Position numbers and translations under genes: made by a program. 64,000 nt of DNA, from NCBI GenBank assembly GCA_004519485.1, contig CP038109.1:768001-832000 (forward strand). The letters are read 5' to 3'. Shown piece after piece: positions 21,711 to 31,367 of the stretch. How positions within the stretch are numbered: the first letter of the stretch is position 1; each line of letters starts with the position of its first letter. The stretch comes from Nannochloropsis oceanica (Eukaryota > Sar > Eustigmatophyceae > Eustigmatales > Monodopsidaceae). Below the pieces are notes generated by a model. It had not been told where the DNA came from. It saw only the letters and a program-made list of their open reading frames with translations, and made no database searches.

Positions 21711-24700
21711 TCAAAACTTCAGCAAGTACCGTACAGTCTGCGCATGATGGCCCTTTGTCGCCAAGTCCAACGCAGTCAAATCCTCTCCATCTCGCACCGA
21801 CACATTTGCTCCGTTCTGGACGAGAAAAGCCACAGCTTCCACAACGGCATCCCCGCTTTGCGCGGCCAGGTGCAGAGCTGTCTGTCGCTTTTCATTTCCG
21901 TTTCCACCCGTCCAGTGAATGTCCGCTCCTTGCACTAAAGCCGCGAGGGCCGCACCCAAGTCGTTGCAAAGAACCGCATCGACAAGCGCTTGTGACGCTA
22001 GCTGGACTTGCTGTGCTTGTCCATAATTACCACTTCCTCCTTCTGCAACTCTGTCTCCTTCCCCTTCTCTTTTCAAAGCTCCTTTCTCCCCATTCATCAA
22101 AGGCGTAAAGCCCTTCCACACATACTTCGCCTTGACAAACTGCTCCCTCTTCAACCGCGGCTCGTCAGGGGAAGGCTTCTGCCACCCGTCCAAAAGCTTA
22201 TGTTCGTACACACGATTCACACTCGCATTTCCCAGCTTCGCCAATACCGCCAGGTCCGTCTCATCCATTTGGTCCAGGGCAAGACTCCTCACCTTACTCA
22301 CATGCACACCCAGGGAGCGGTGGACCCCCGAGCATTGCAAACAAATTACAACTCCCAGATTCAATGAAACCCAATCCGGGTGCGGTGCCTCACAGTCCGC
22401 GCACCGCGGGTTATTTTCCACCAGCTTCCTCAAATCTCGGTCCTCCATTATCTTAGGCGGGTAGTCCTCTTTATCCTGAGACGCAAAACCTCCTCCCTCT
22501 CCTCCTTCTCCTCTAGGACTCCCTCCCCCCCCAAATCCTCTTCTGGGACTCCTTTCTCCCTCTCTTCCCCCTCCCCCTCCTCCTCCTCCTAAGTAACTCT
22601 CTCTCAGCCCAAACCCTGACATAACCACCCTCCTTGGTGAAAACGTCAATGTGGACCTCAACAAGTTCGTCGGACTCAAACTCCTCACCCTCTCCGGTGA
22701 CGAGGGCGCACTTCTTCCCCTCGAAGGTAAATTCACTCCTTCCCCTCCTACTAATAAACGCTCGATTCGCCTTCGGAGAGCTTGAAGCCATGCGTGATAT
22801 TCGGTTGATCCTTCTGCTTGTAATACAAACGACTTGCGGTTCGCGGAGAAAATTTCGAGGCAATATGGTAGTGCCGGGGGGGCGTTCGGGTCGTTAGCGC
22901 TGCTACTACTACTGCCGTGGTTGTTATGGCTGCTGCTGCTGCTGCTGCTGTTATCCCCTGACGGAACTTCCCGCACACTCGATAGGACCACGTCACAGAC
23001 TAAGCTCCTTTCGGATCCCTCCACCACCTCCCCCAGCATGTCCCCCGCGTTCTCCCTGACATAGTAGAGACTACTCCCCTCCAGAACAAACCACCGTCGG
23101 GCCCAAGTGTAGCTTGCCGTCGTGGCCGCTGATTGAGAGGAGAGAAGAGGGAGAAAGGAGGGCAAGGAGAGAGAGAGGTGGATGGAAAGGGCAGGTTTGA
23201 AGAATTTATGAATCATATGTGGACTATTCCTCTGTCCCCCCCTGTCCCCCCCTCTTCGCTACCCTCCATCCCCCCCTTTCGCCCATCCCCCCATCCCTCC
23301 CTCTCACCCACCTAGTCCCTTTGTAGGCACTCGCATGTGCAAGAAGCTCTCGTGGTGCACTCCCGGCGCCGCTCGTGGCTGGAATAAAGTCCTTCTAAGA
23401 CTCTCCTGAATCTCCAACACTCCAAATCTCCGGTCAACCAGATCAAGCAAAGAGGTAGAAAGAGGGCTAACCGCAGCAGCTTCCACCGTCGAGAGGTGGG
23501 CGAATCGCGCTTCATCGCACGTGTCCACGCTCCGTTCAGCCACCTCTGTTGGCAGCAGCATGTCCAACATCTCGGCCCGTCGTTCCCATTGCTCGTCTCC
23601 CACCTTGAGACCATCCCTGGCTTTGCTCTGAGACGCCCTCAGCTCCTCTAGGGAGGGGCCGAGCGTCGACATGGAATCCACCAACATCGAATGATGTGCC
23701 TGAAATGCAAATAGGACCGCAACTACTCCCTCCGTCAACTCCAACGTTCGTCTCACGTCCAGCGAATCCACTGTACGGGCAAGTCGGTGTCGTGCTTGCT
23801 CCATGCCTCGCCGTCTCAGCCCCACGTCCTGTGCCCGGTTCGTGAGTGCAACGGCCGGAGGGGTCTTGCTACTGGTTCTGAGGGGTCCTCGAAGCAACTT
23901 GCCAAGGGAATCGGTGAATGCATGTTTTTCGTAGTGGTAGCTTTTTTCGTAGTCGCTGGCCTTGTCTGCTTCGTGTCTGCAGAACGTTTGCAGAGGGACG
24001 ACGAAGGATTGAGTGAGGGAGTGCACAAGCATGTCGTGTGCGGTGGCCATTTCATCCAGGGTGTTAGCGAAGCGGTGGAGGAGAGGGACAACTTCTATTC
24101 CCCCGAGGCTGGCTATTTTCGTGGCGACTTCTTTATTACTCTTGGCCAGGGATTTGGAGGCGTTGCTCATGGTGGTGGATGCCTTGCAGAGGTCTTTCAT
24201 GCCCTTGATCAACTCTTTGATGTTGCTGGAGCATTCTTGAACGTCTCGTAGCTGGATAGATTTTGGGGTTGAGGTGTGATTGAATTGGATGGTGTGGAAG
24301 GGAGAAGGAGGGTTGCAATGTGGGAAGGGAGGGATGGGAAGGTACTGGGCTCAGCAACGTCTTTGACAGCGTCCAGAACAACGAAAAGGGGGGATGAGAA
24401 TTACCTACCGAATTATGCGCCCGCTCTGCGAAATATGGTGAGTCTTCCTCCCACAATGCGGCCGCGGCGGGATGGTGATGCTGGGGTAAGTGTTCGTCAA
24501 ACTGGTCCAGGAAGCACTCGCCAGATTCAGACATGGCGTCCGACGCTTCTTGTCGCCCCCGCTCCTGAGGCTGCTGATCGTCCTCATCCTCCCTCTCCTC
24601 CTCTCCTTCCTTCTCCTCATCATCATCATCATCCTCCTCCTTCTCGTCGTCGTCATAAGCAGACAGGAAGGAGTAGACTGCCACGTCCGGCGGCGGAGAG

Positions 24701-24873
24701 GCGGCGCACGAATGCGACGAGGGTGATGACATGGCTTTGCTTGGGATGGAGCGTCGTGAAGAGTTCCAGTGTAGCCGATATCCACTCAGAGTACGGCTGC
24801 TGGTCTTGGCCCAATCAAAACCTTTTGTGCAGCGTGATGGTGGGGGGAAAGAGGGAGGGGCATCATGAGACAT
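21711..24873 (-). CDS. BAR-PH-ArfGAP-ankyrin protein (ACAP/AGD type)
   Basis: Three exons: 24873-24409, 24251-23312 and 23128-21711, giving 940 residues. The order is an acidic N-terminus, a BAR-like coiled coil (from LRDVQECSSNIKELIKGMK to about 460), a PH domain (ARRWFVLEGSSLYYV to SFVLQAEGSTEYHAWLQALR) and an ArfGAP zinc finger. The finger is CADCEAPHPDWVSLNLG with the second pair CLQC and the catalytic Arg in GVHRSLG. Two ankyrin repeats follow at the C-terminus (TALHLAAQSGD, DLTALDLATKGHH). Such proteins bind curved phosphoinositide membranes and stimulate GTP hydrolysis by Arf in endocytic traffic. Zinc ligands and Arg finger are intact. A second start at 24732 (MSSPSSH) is possible and would drop 47 residues. 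Low-complexity inserts split the PH domain. Confidence 0.9.
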
Positions 24874-25259
24874 GTGTCTTGCGATGGGCCGTTGTCACAC
24901 GGTGGCGCGTGTTGAGCGAGCGCACAGGAAAGAGAGATGAGAGAGAGAGAGAGAGATCGAGCTAGCGTTGCTAATCCCTCCATTCCTAAACCAGCAATGG
25001 ATGGCATCACTGCTTATCCACGCCAAATTCCTTCACATGAAGGATGAGAAGGAGAAGCGGAGCTTTTTCTGCGTTGCTCATTTTCATTTCGTGAAGACTT
25101 TGTCAAAACATTTCCTGCCGCTCATCATAAGGCTCCTCGACTCTCATCCCTTCAACTTGCCAAGGGCAGTGCCCTTCCACACACCACACTCACAGGGGTC
25201 GTGCACACACAAGACACACGCATTACAGGCCCTTACTATAACCAGATAAGACGGCAAGG
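24874..25259. promoter_or_regulatory. Divergent promoter region, ArfGAP (-) / UBA-Trx-PUB-UBX (+)
   Basis: This 386-bp spacer separates two outward-facing ATGs. It has a GA microsatellite at about 24935-24958 and CA-rich sequence before 25260. No clear core-promoter motif is visible. Confidence 0.5.
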
Positions 25260-28200
25260 ATGGCCTCGTCGGCAGCGTCGAGAAGAGTTTGGTTTTTGCC
25301 ACTGCCTACGTCCCTGGTGCTGGTGCTTCTTGTGCTAGCCTCGTGCCAAATGATGGTTCGAGTAGTGGAAGGAAGGACGTCGTCTTTACAATTGCGCGTA
25401 TGTGGTGGATTTTGCGGACGAAATGGGCCCAATCCCTCTTCTACTACACCGTCTGCTTTGCTGTGGGGTGTCCGCGGCGGCGCTGCTTCGCCTGACGATG
25501 AAGAAGGTGAGGACGCAGGTGCTGCTGCAGCTTCTGCTGCTGCCGCAGCGGGGAAAGACCATCCTCACTCTCAGCACTCCCACGCGCACCATTCGCACGG
25601 AGAACACTGCAACCATGAGAATAACCATGCAGCAGCAACGCCCGCCATCCCTCCTGGGATGGTCTGCGACGGCGACGTCTGCTACATGCCCGGCAATCCC
25701 AGCGCATCCGCCACTGCTGCTCCTGCTGCCCCCACTGCTCCTGCTGCTTATACAGACAAGCCCCACCCTGATTACTTCTCTGTGCAAGTGCATGAATTGG
25801 TGGGTAAAGGACATACTGCTCAGGAGGCTGAGCAGGCTTTGCATGCAGCTCGCTATGATGTAGCGGCTGCGGCGGCAATGCTCGAGGGAAATGAGAAAGG
25901 TCGACGCACTCATATCGAAGGAGGAGAAGGAGTTGGAGGTAGAGGTGGAGGTGGAGTTACAGAAGCAGTAACACCTCGATCCTCTCCACCATCTTCTGAA
26001 GAACCGCAGGCACCTGCGGCAACACCACCAAAAGTACCAGCGGCACCTTATTCTTCTCCTTCCCCGGCCCATGCACCAGCGCCAGCTGCCCCCGCCCCTC
26101 CCACAGCCGCCAGCACGCCTCCTCCTCCTCCACCTCCTCCTCCTCCTGTATTTTCCACCCCACCTCCTCCGTCTCCCTCCTCGCCTTCTTCCGAAGACGA
26201 GACAAAGGCCGAAAAGATCCACATCCCTCCCGCATACGTCGATGGAGTCAACACCTTAATCGCCAAGGGTCTCTCCCAAACCGACGCCCTCGAGCTCCTC
26301 ACAATGGCCAAAGGTGACCTCCCCACAGCATTTGAAATTCTTGACCAAGACAGTATGGCGCGGGACCTCGATGCTGCCGTGGAGGAGATGGTAAAGGAAG
26401 GGTGGGATGAGGACGTGGCCCGACAGGCCCTTTTAGCCCAGCGGGAGAAATCCAAAAACACGCCAGCTGCAGCTGTCACTGTTGCTACTACTACCGCTGC
26501 TGCCCCAACTCCTACTCCTCCTGCTTCTGCGGCCAAAAAGCCGGCAGCACCAGCGAAAAAGAAGGCGGGGCCAGCCAAGCCTTCCGTCCTAGCGGTGAAA
26601 AGGGAGGATGTAGTGTTTGAGAGTACGGAAGCGGACCTCCAGAGTTTGGTTATAGAGTCCCCTGTGCCTGTTTTGCTTGACGTGTACGCGGATTGGTGTG
26701 GACCGTGCAAGCAATTAGGACCCATGTTGGAGGAGCTGGCCGTTAAATCAGGAGGAATGTTCCGACTCGTGAAGGTGGACTCGGATAAAAATCGGGGAGT
26801 GAGTGACATGCTGTCCGTGCAGGCCCTGCCGTCGGTGTTTGCGTTCAGAGAGGGGGAATTGGTGGATTGCTTTGTGGGGATGCCGCCCCAGGCGACGCTT
26901 CAGGACTTTATGATGCGCTTGTTGATGGGCTCGAAGAGGCCAGAGGTTGATTTAGTCAAGGATCCCAATGCCAAGACAGAGGAAGACTTGAAGAGGATGG
27001 GGGGGAAGCTGGCGCATCTTGCGGGATTGGCCTCGTTCGGTGCCGCGAGGAAGGAAAAGCTTGAACGGGCTGTGGGAGGACTGGTGGAGGAGGTGATTCA
27101 GTTGGGCGAGGAGGGGGGGGACGGGGGGGAGGAAGGGCGAGGGAGGGAGGGGGCGATGAGAGCAATAAAGACAGTGAGTGCCTATTTGTCCAACTTGATG
27201 AAACATTTTGGGGGGAAGGAGGGGGAGAAATTCAGAAGTATTAATATGGAAAAAGAAGCGTTTCAATCACGCCTAGGACCGTACCCGCCCGCGATTCGGA
27301 TCTTGGAAAAAGTGGGCTTTCGGGACGAGGGAGGACGAGGGACGTTGATCCTCAAGCACAGGAATAGAGCTCCTATCATTGCCGCAGAGCAGGTAATTGG
27401 CAAATTTTTGGCGAGAGTCAGGATAGGAGGCGGGGGAAGGCCGGGGGGGTGGAGTGGAGGAGCAGGAGGGGCACCGATTTTCAGGAGTAAATCCTTGAGG
27501 CGGCCGGCGCCCGTGAAGGCTGCTAATGCAAATGCTGGATCTCCGAAAACAGCGGCTGATGGAGGCAAGAAGGGCAGTAGTACGATCTCTGTTCCTGATG
27601 CTTCCTCTGCTGTCAAGCCAAAACCCGCTGCTGCTGCTGCTACAGCTCCCGGTGGAATGCCAGCATCCAAACCTCAGATGGTGCCTCGTCGGGCTTTCAC
27701 TGCTCTCTCCATTCGCCTGCCGGATGGAAGCATCTTAAAGACAGGTCTTGGACCCACGGCTACCCTCGATGACGTTTTCAAAAAAGTCCGGATGGACAAG
27801 GAAAAAGAAACCGCGAAAGCAGCCGTGGGTGGATTAAAACTCGTGGCCCGCGTGCCGGTGGTAAGGACGTACCTGGAAGGAGGGAAAGAGGGAGGGAAGA
27901 AGCTAGGAGACCTCGAAATTGGTGGTGGGGAAGTCATTTTGAGTTTGGTAATCGTGTCCCCGGTAATGGAGGAAGGGAAAGAGGGAGGGAAGGAGGGGAG
28001 GAAGGAGAGGAAGGTGGTGTCGGCGGATGTGCTGGCTGCAAAAGCGAAGGCGAAAAAGGAGAAGCCAAGGAGAGGAGGCGCACATACTTTGTTTTCAGAG
28101 GGACATTTGGATGAAGTCCAGACGAAAGGAAATAGATACTATGGAGGAGGATCGACTTATTACGAAGCTAGTGTGGATGAGGAGGGCGAGGATGGGAGGG

Positions 28201-28619
28201 AGAAAGAGAAGGAGGCAGGGGGAGAAATTGCGGGGGAGGGGAAGAGTGAAAGAGTGGAGAAAGGAGAAAAGGAGGTGAACAAAGAGGTGGAGGTCGTAGC
28301 AGAGGAGGACGAGGACGAGGATGAAGATAATGATGATGATGATGATGAGGACGAGGACGAGGACGAGGACGAGGAAGACGACGAGAAAGACGACGAGGAC
28401 GAGGAAGACGACGACGACGAGGACGAGGAGGAGGATGAAAGTGACGATGAGGAAGAGGAGGAGGAGGAGGAGGAGGAGGACGAGGATGAGGAGGACCAAG
28501 AGGAGGACGACGACGATGATGAGGATGAGGATGAGGATGACGACGACGACGACGACGACGAGGACGACGACGACGCCGACGACGACGAGGAGGAGGACGA
28601 CGACGACGACGACGAATAA
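25260..28619 (+). CDS. UBA-thioredoxin-PUB-UBX multidomain protein with signal peptide
   Basis: One intronless frame of 1119 residues. A hydrophobic signal or anchor (SLVLVLLVLASC) is at residues 18-29, and a His-rich patch is near 100-125. Next come a UBA-like helix set (about 167-210, VHELVGKGHTAQEAEQAL) and two more (about 322-400). A thioredoxin domain (446-556) has the active site WCGPC, Cys480 and Cys483, and the cis-Pro in ALPSVF. A PUB-like domain (about 632-702) has SNLMKHFGGKEGEKFRSIN and AIRILEKVGF. A UBX-like domain (about 811-901) has ALSIRLPDGSILKTGLG. The last 105 residues are nearly all Asp and Glu. UBA binds ubiquitin, while PUB and UBX bind p97/Cdc48. Behind a signal peptide this set suggests an ER- or plastid-associated ERAD-like factor. 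The domain calls are by eye, PUB and UBX with moderate certainty. Confidence 0.82.
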   Translation: MASSAASRRVWFLPLPTSLVLVLLVLASCQMMVRVVEGRTSSLQLRVCGGFCGRNGPNPSSTTPSALLWGVRGGAASPDDEEGEDAGAAAASAAAAAGKDHPHSQHSHAHHSHGEHCNHENNHAAATPAIPPGMVCDGDVCYMPGNPSASATAAPAAPTAPAAYTDKPHPDYFSVQVHELVGKGHTAQEAEQALHAARYDVAAAAAMLEGNEKGRRTHIEGGEGVGGRGGGGVTEAVTPRSSPPSSEEPQAPAATPPKVPAAPYSSPSPAHAPAPAAPAPPTAASTPPPPPPPPPPVFSTPPPPSPSSPSSEDETKAEKIHIPPAYVDGVNTLIAKGLSQTDALELLTMAKGDLPTAFEILDQDSMARDLDAAVEEMVKEGWDEDVARQALLAQREKSKNTPAAAVTVATTTAAAPTPTPPASAAKKPAAPAKKKAGPAKPSVLAVKREDVVFESTEADLQSLVIESPVPVLLDVYADWCGPCKQLGPMLEELAVKSGGMFRLVKVDSDKNRGVSDMLSVQALPSVFAFREGELVDCFVGMPPQATLQDFMMRLLMGSKRPEVDLVKDPNAKTEEDLKRMGGKLAHLAGLASFGAARKEKLERAVGGLVEEVIQLGEEGGDGGEEGRGREGAMRAIKTVSAYLSNLMKHFGGKEGEKFRSINMEKEAFQSRLGPYPPAIRILEKVGFRDEGGRGTLILKHRNRAPIIAAEQVIGKFLARVRIGGGGRPGGWSGGAGGAPIFRSKSLRRPAPVKAANANAGSPKTAADGGKKGSSTISVPDASSAVKPKPAAAAATAPGGMPASKPQMVPRRAFTALSIRLPDGSILKTGLGPTATLDDVFKKVRMDKEKETAKAAVGGLKLVARVPVVRTYLEGGKEGGKKLGDLEIGGGEVILSLVIVSPVMEEGKEGGKEGRKERKVVSADVLAAKAKAKKEKPRRGGAHTLFSEGHLDEVQTKGNRYYGGGSTYYEASVDEEGEDGREKEKEAGGEIAGEGKSERVEKGEKEVNKEVEVVAEEDEDEDEDNDDDDDEDEDEDEDEEDDEKDDEDEEDDDDEDEEEDESDDEEEEEEEEEEDEDEEDQEEDDDDDEDEDEDDDDDDDDEDDDDADDDEEEDDDDDDE
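28290..28616 (+). repeat. GAC/GAG/GAT tract encoding the Asp/Glu tail
   Basis: About 320 bp of nearly pure GAN codons that encode the acidic C-terminal tail of the UBA-Trx-PUB-UBX protein. The mix of three codons argues against simple slippage at every point and suggests selection for charge. Confidence 0.85.
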
Positions 28620-29143
28620 AACCCAGCACACACCTCGTGTCTGTGTGACGCCGATAAAGTACCAAAGCATCACAGCTATCTAACAGAAGCTAAGAAATGA
28701 AAACAATTCGCGTGGGTATTCAGCCCTCCCGCTTTTATTATTGTTCACGTGTAAACGAATGAAAAGTCGCAGGGCTCTCTTTTTTTCTTTCTTTTTACTT
28801 TCTTGCTTTCCTGTTTAAGTATTGATTCTCTTTCTCTCTCAGCTTAACTTTTCTCCTGCCAATTTACCTTCTTCCCTCCCTCCTTCCTTTGCTTCCTCCT
28901 CCTTCCTGCAGCTACTGCTGATTATCCTCAATTTGTTTGTTGTGTGTAAGTGTGCGTAAAATCGTGTATATGTACTTCGGCGAGCGCCACGCGGGAAGGC
29001 AGCCGATTGAGTGAATGACGAACGAGGGATGTGTATTAAAATATGAGAAGAAAAGAGGAAGGGAAGAGACACCTCTCTATAGGTGTGGTAGAATAAGGAG
29101 GGAGAGAGGGATGGAGGGAGGGATGGATGAAGGGCAAATTTTC
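28620..29143. other. Convergent intergenic region
   Basis: A T-rich spacer between two converging genes. I see no supported feature apart from pyrimidine-rich stretches. Confidence 0.5.
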
Positions 29144-30790
29144 TCAGAATCCGCTGGCGGACATTTTGCTCTTCCTTATGGGCTTGTCAAACGCCGATAC
29201 ATCAGCTGTAGGAATAGGGCTTGCCCCTCCTTCCGTCGAAGCAGAATCAGCGGCAGTAGTGGCAGCAGCAGACATCCTCGCCTCCAAGCTCATCTCGGTG
29301 GGTGGCGGGGGAGGGACGATGTAATCAAGAATCTGTACTCCCAACCCTCCCACAATCGGCACGTAGCTTGTCACCGGCCTGGCCACATGGGCCACAGTCC
29401 CTTCCACTAGCCCCCAAATGATCCCACTACTCTTCTTCATCTGCTGCTTCTGCTGCTGTTGCGCCGGGGGCTCGACGACGACCATCTCCCCAGTCATCTG
29501 TTTCTTCAATGCCACCGCCTTCTTCAAGACCTGGTCTTTGGTCTGATCGATGCCCACATCAATCGTCGTAATCAGCCCAGTCACGACGTGGTCCAGCCGT
29601 GCAATGCCGCTCTCCGTCGCCACCATCTCCCCGGGTTGCTTCCGCAAAACAATGTGAGTGAGCACCCCTTCCACGACACACTCCCCCATCGACGGTCCCA
29701 ACCCCACGAGCGGGATGTGCTTCACACGTCGATACACCCGCTTGCTTAGGTCATAGTAAAAGCCGCCACGCATGTACCAAGGTCGCGGCCCCGAAAAATA
29801 TTGAACAGCTTGTTCGACAGATCCGACCCCAAAGCGGTTGCTGCTGCTGCTGTTGCTCCCTGACCTTCCCATGCCACTGCAGACAATAGGGGTGAAGCGG
29901 GCGGCAAGGCACACTTCCCCACACACCTCGCCATCGCGTTCCAGCTCGAACCAGGAGGCCTCTAGTATATTATGCGCGAATGAGTCCGCGGGGACTGGAG
30001 GAGGGGGTGTTAGGGGAGGGGGGGAGGAAGGACAGGAATAAATGAGGGAGATGAAGTGATAGGATAAGAGAAAAGGATGGGTAGACAAAAGAAGGAGAGT
30101 CATATAAGAGAGTCCCAAATTGAAAAATCTACGAATGTATAAAATAGACACACGCAAAGACACACACGGATGTTCGAGCTACCCCACGTACATTTGAGGC
30201 TGCCCAGCTCCTTGTCCCGCACTGTGTACTTCTCCATAATTGACACTTCTACAAACTCATTTACAGCCATACCCCCGGTCGACACCCAGTCATCCTCGTA
30301 GATCGGGTCTTCGCAGTCGTCCACCTCCTTGGTCCTATGCTCCTCGCCGCCGTACCGCACCACCACGTAGGTATCGGGTTTGCCCAGGATCTCCAGGGAT
30401 TTGATACCTTTCGCTGCCAACACTAGATGTATGGTGTAAAGGGATGTGTGATAGGAGGAAAAAGCTGAGTGCACTTGGATTTGTTCTTGCTGCTGCCTTT
30501 GTGGCCATTCTCAGCTTGCTTTTATCGCCACCCCCGAGGCACTGTTCACGCGTGTTTCACCACCTTGCTGCCGCCCTCCTCTCCAAATCCTTCTCTCAAT
30601 CGTCCTCTTATTCTGCACTCCATCAAATAGCTCACGCACTCGTCTTGCGGGTCCTCCATTCAAGCTTTCTTGCTTAGTCCTCCTTACCTCGAATATTGAC
30701 AATCCCGGGATGGATGACGCCGCGGTCGGCTATCGGTGTCCCGCGCGTAACGATGGAGAGCTCGGCTACCTTGTTCTGAATGGGGTCCAT
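29144..30790 (-). CDS. C2-domain protein of unknown function
   Basis: Three exons: 30790-30688, 30422-30192 and 29994-29144; 394 residues with matching phases. The first half is a C2 domain: VLAAKGIKSLEILGKPDTYV, then VRYGGEEHRTK, ED-P-Y-D-D spacing, VEVSIMEKYTVRDKELG, and finally ASWFELERDGEVCGEVCLAA. The Asp residues that would bind calcium are mostly kept. The second half has VKHIPLVGLGPSMGE, a repeat-like HVVTGLITTIDVGIDQTKD amphipathic stretch, a short Gln tract and a Pro run. It matches no family that I recognise. A membrane- or lipid-surface role is likely for the C2 half. The start is provisional: an upstream exon ending before CAACACAG at about 30810 is possible. The gene is divergent from the Pls-like gene. 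Confidence 0.72.
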
Positions 30791-31367
30791 TGGAATGTCG
30801 TGATAAGACGTGCACCCTGTGTTGTACCGTGTTGTGTGTAGGAAGGCGAGGTTGAGATGACGAATGAGGCTTGGGGAGAGGAACGTTTTGCATGGTAATT
30901 GGACAACACAACTTGCGGCTGGCCATTAGCACGACTGAGGCGTGGTACTGATGAATCAAGGCATAGATCTTATAGACATATATTCTCGGATTGTACAGAA
31001 GCCTAAGAGGCGTGCATAGGGCACAGTCTTGGATGTCCAAGGCCTCTCCTCTCGTTCGAATATGGGTCAAAATGGGCGCGCGTAACGTCTCAAAACAACT
31101 GCCGTCAAACCTCCCCATACACGGCAGCAACAGCGTGCTTAGGGAAACGTGACGGCTCGAAATGGGCATCCAGCGCACGATGCGACTGAGCGATTTAATG
31201 AGAGGTGAATCTACTTGCCTTGTCCCTCGGCATGTGCTTCCAAGTCCTCATCCTAATTTTTACACCCATTTCTTGCCCCTCCCCTTCGCCATACCACAGC
31301 ACAAACGCAAGAGCCACACCTTTCAAGACCTCCAATTTATTCGGTCACACCTATTTCTGGTGCAGTC
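30791..31367. promoter_or_regulatory. Divergent promoter region, C2 protein (-) / Pls-like synthetase (+)
   Basis: A 577-bp spacer between two outward-facing starts. No strong motif is visible. It could also hold an untranslated first exon of the C2 gene. Confidence 0.45.

Noticed and set aside
28095-28683. Open frames antisense to the acidic tail
   Set aside because: They are Val/Leu, Ser or Arg/Pro runs produced by reading GAN repeats in other frames.
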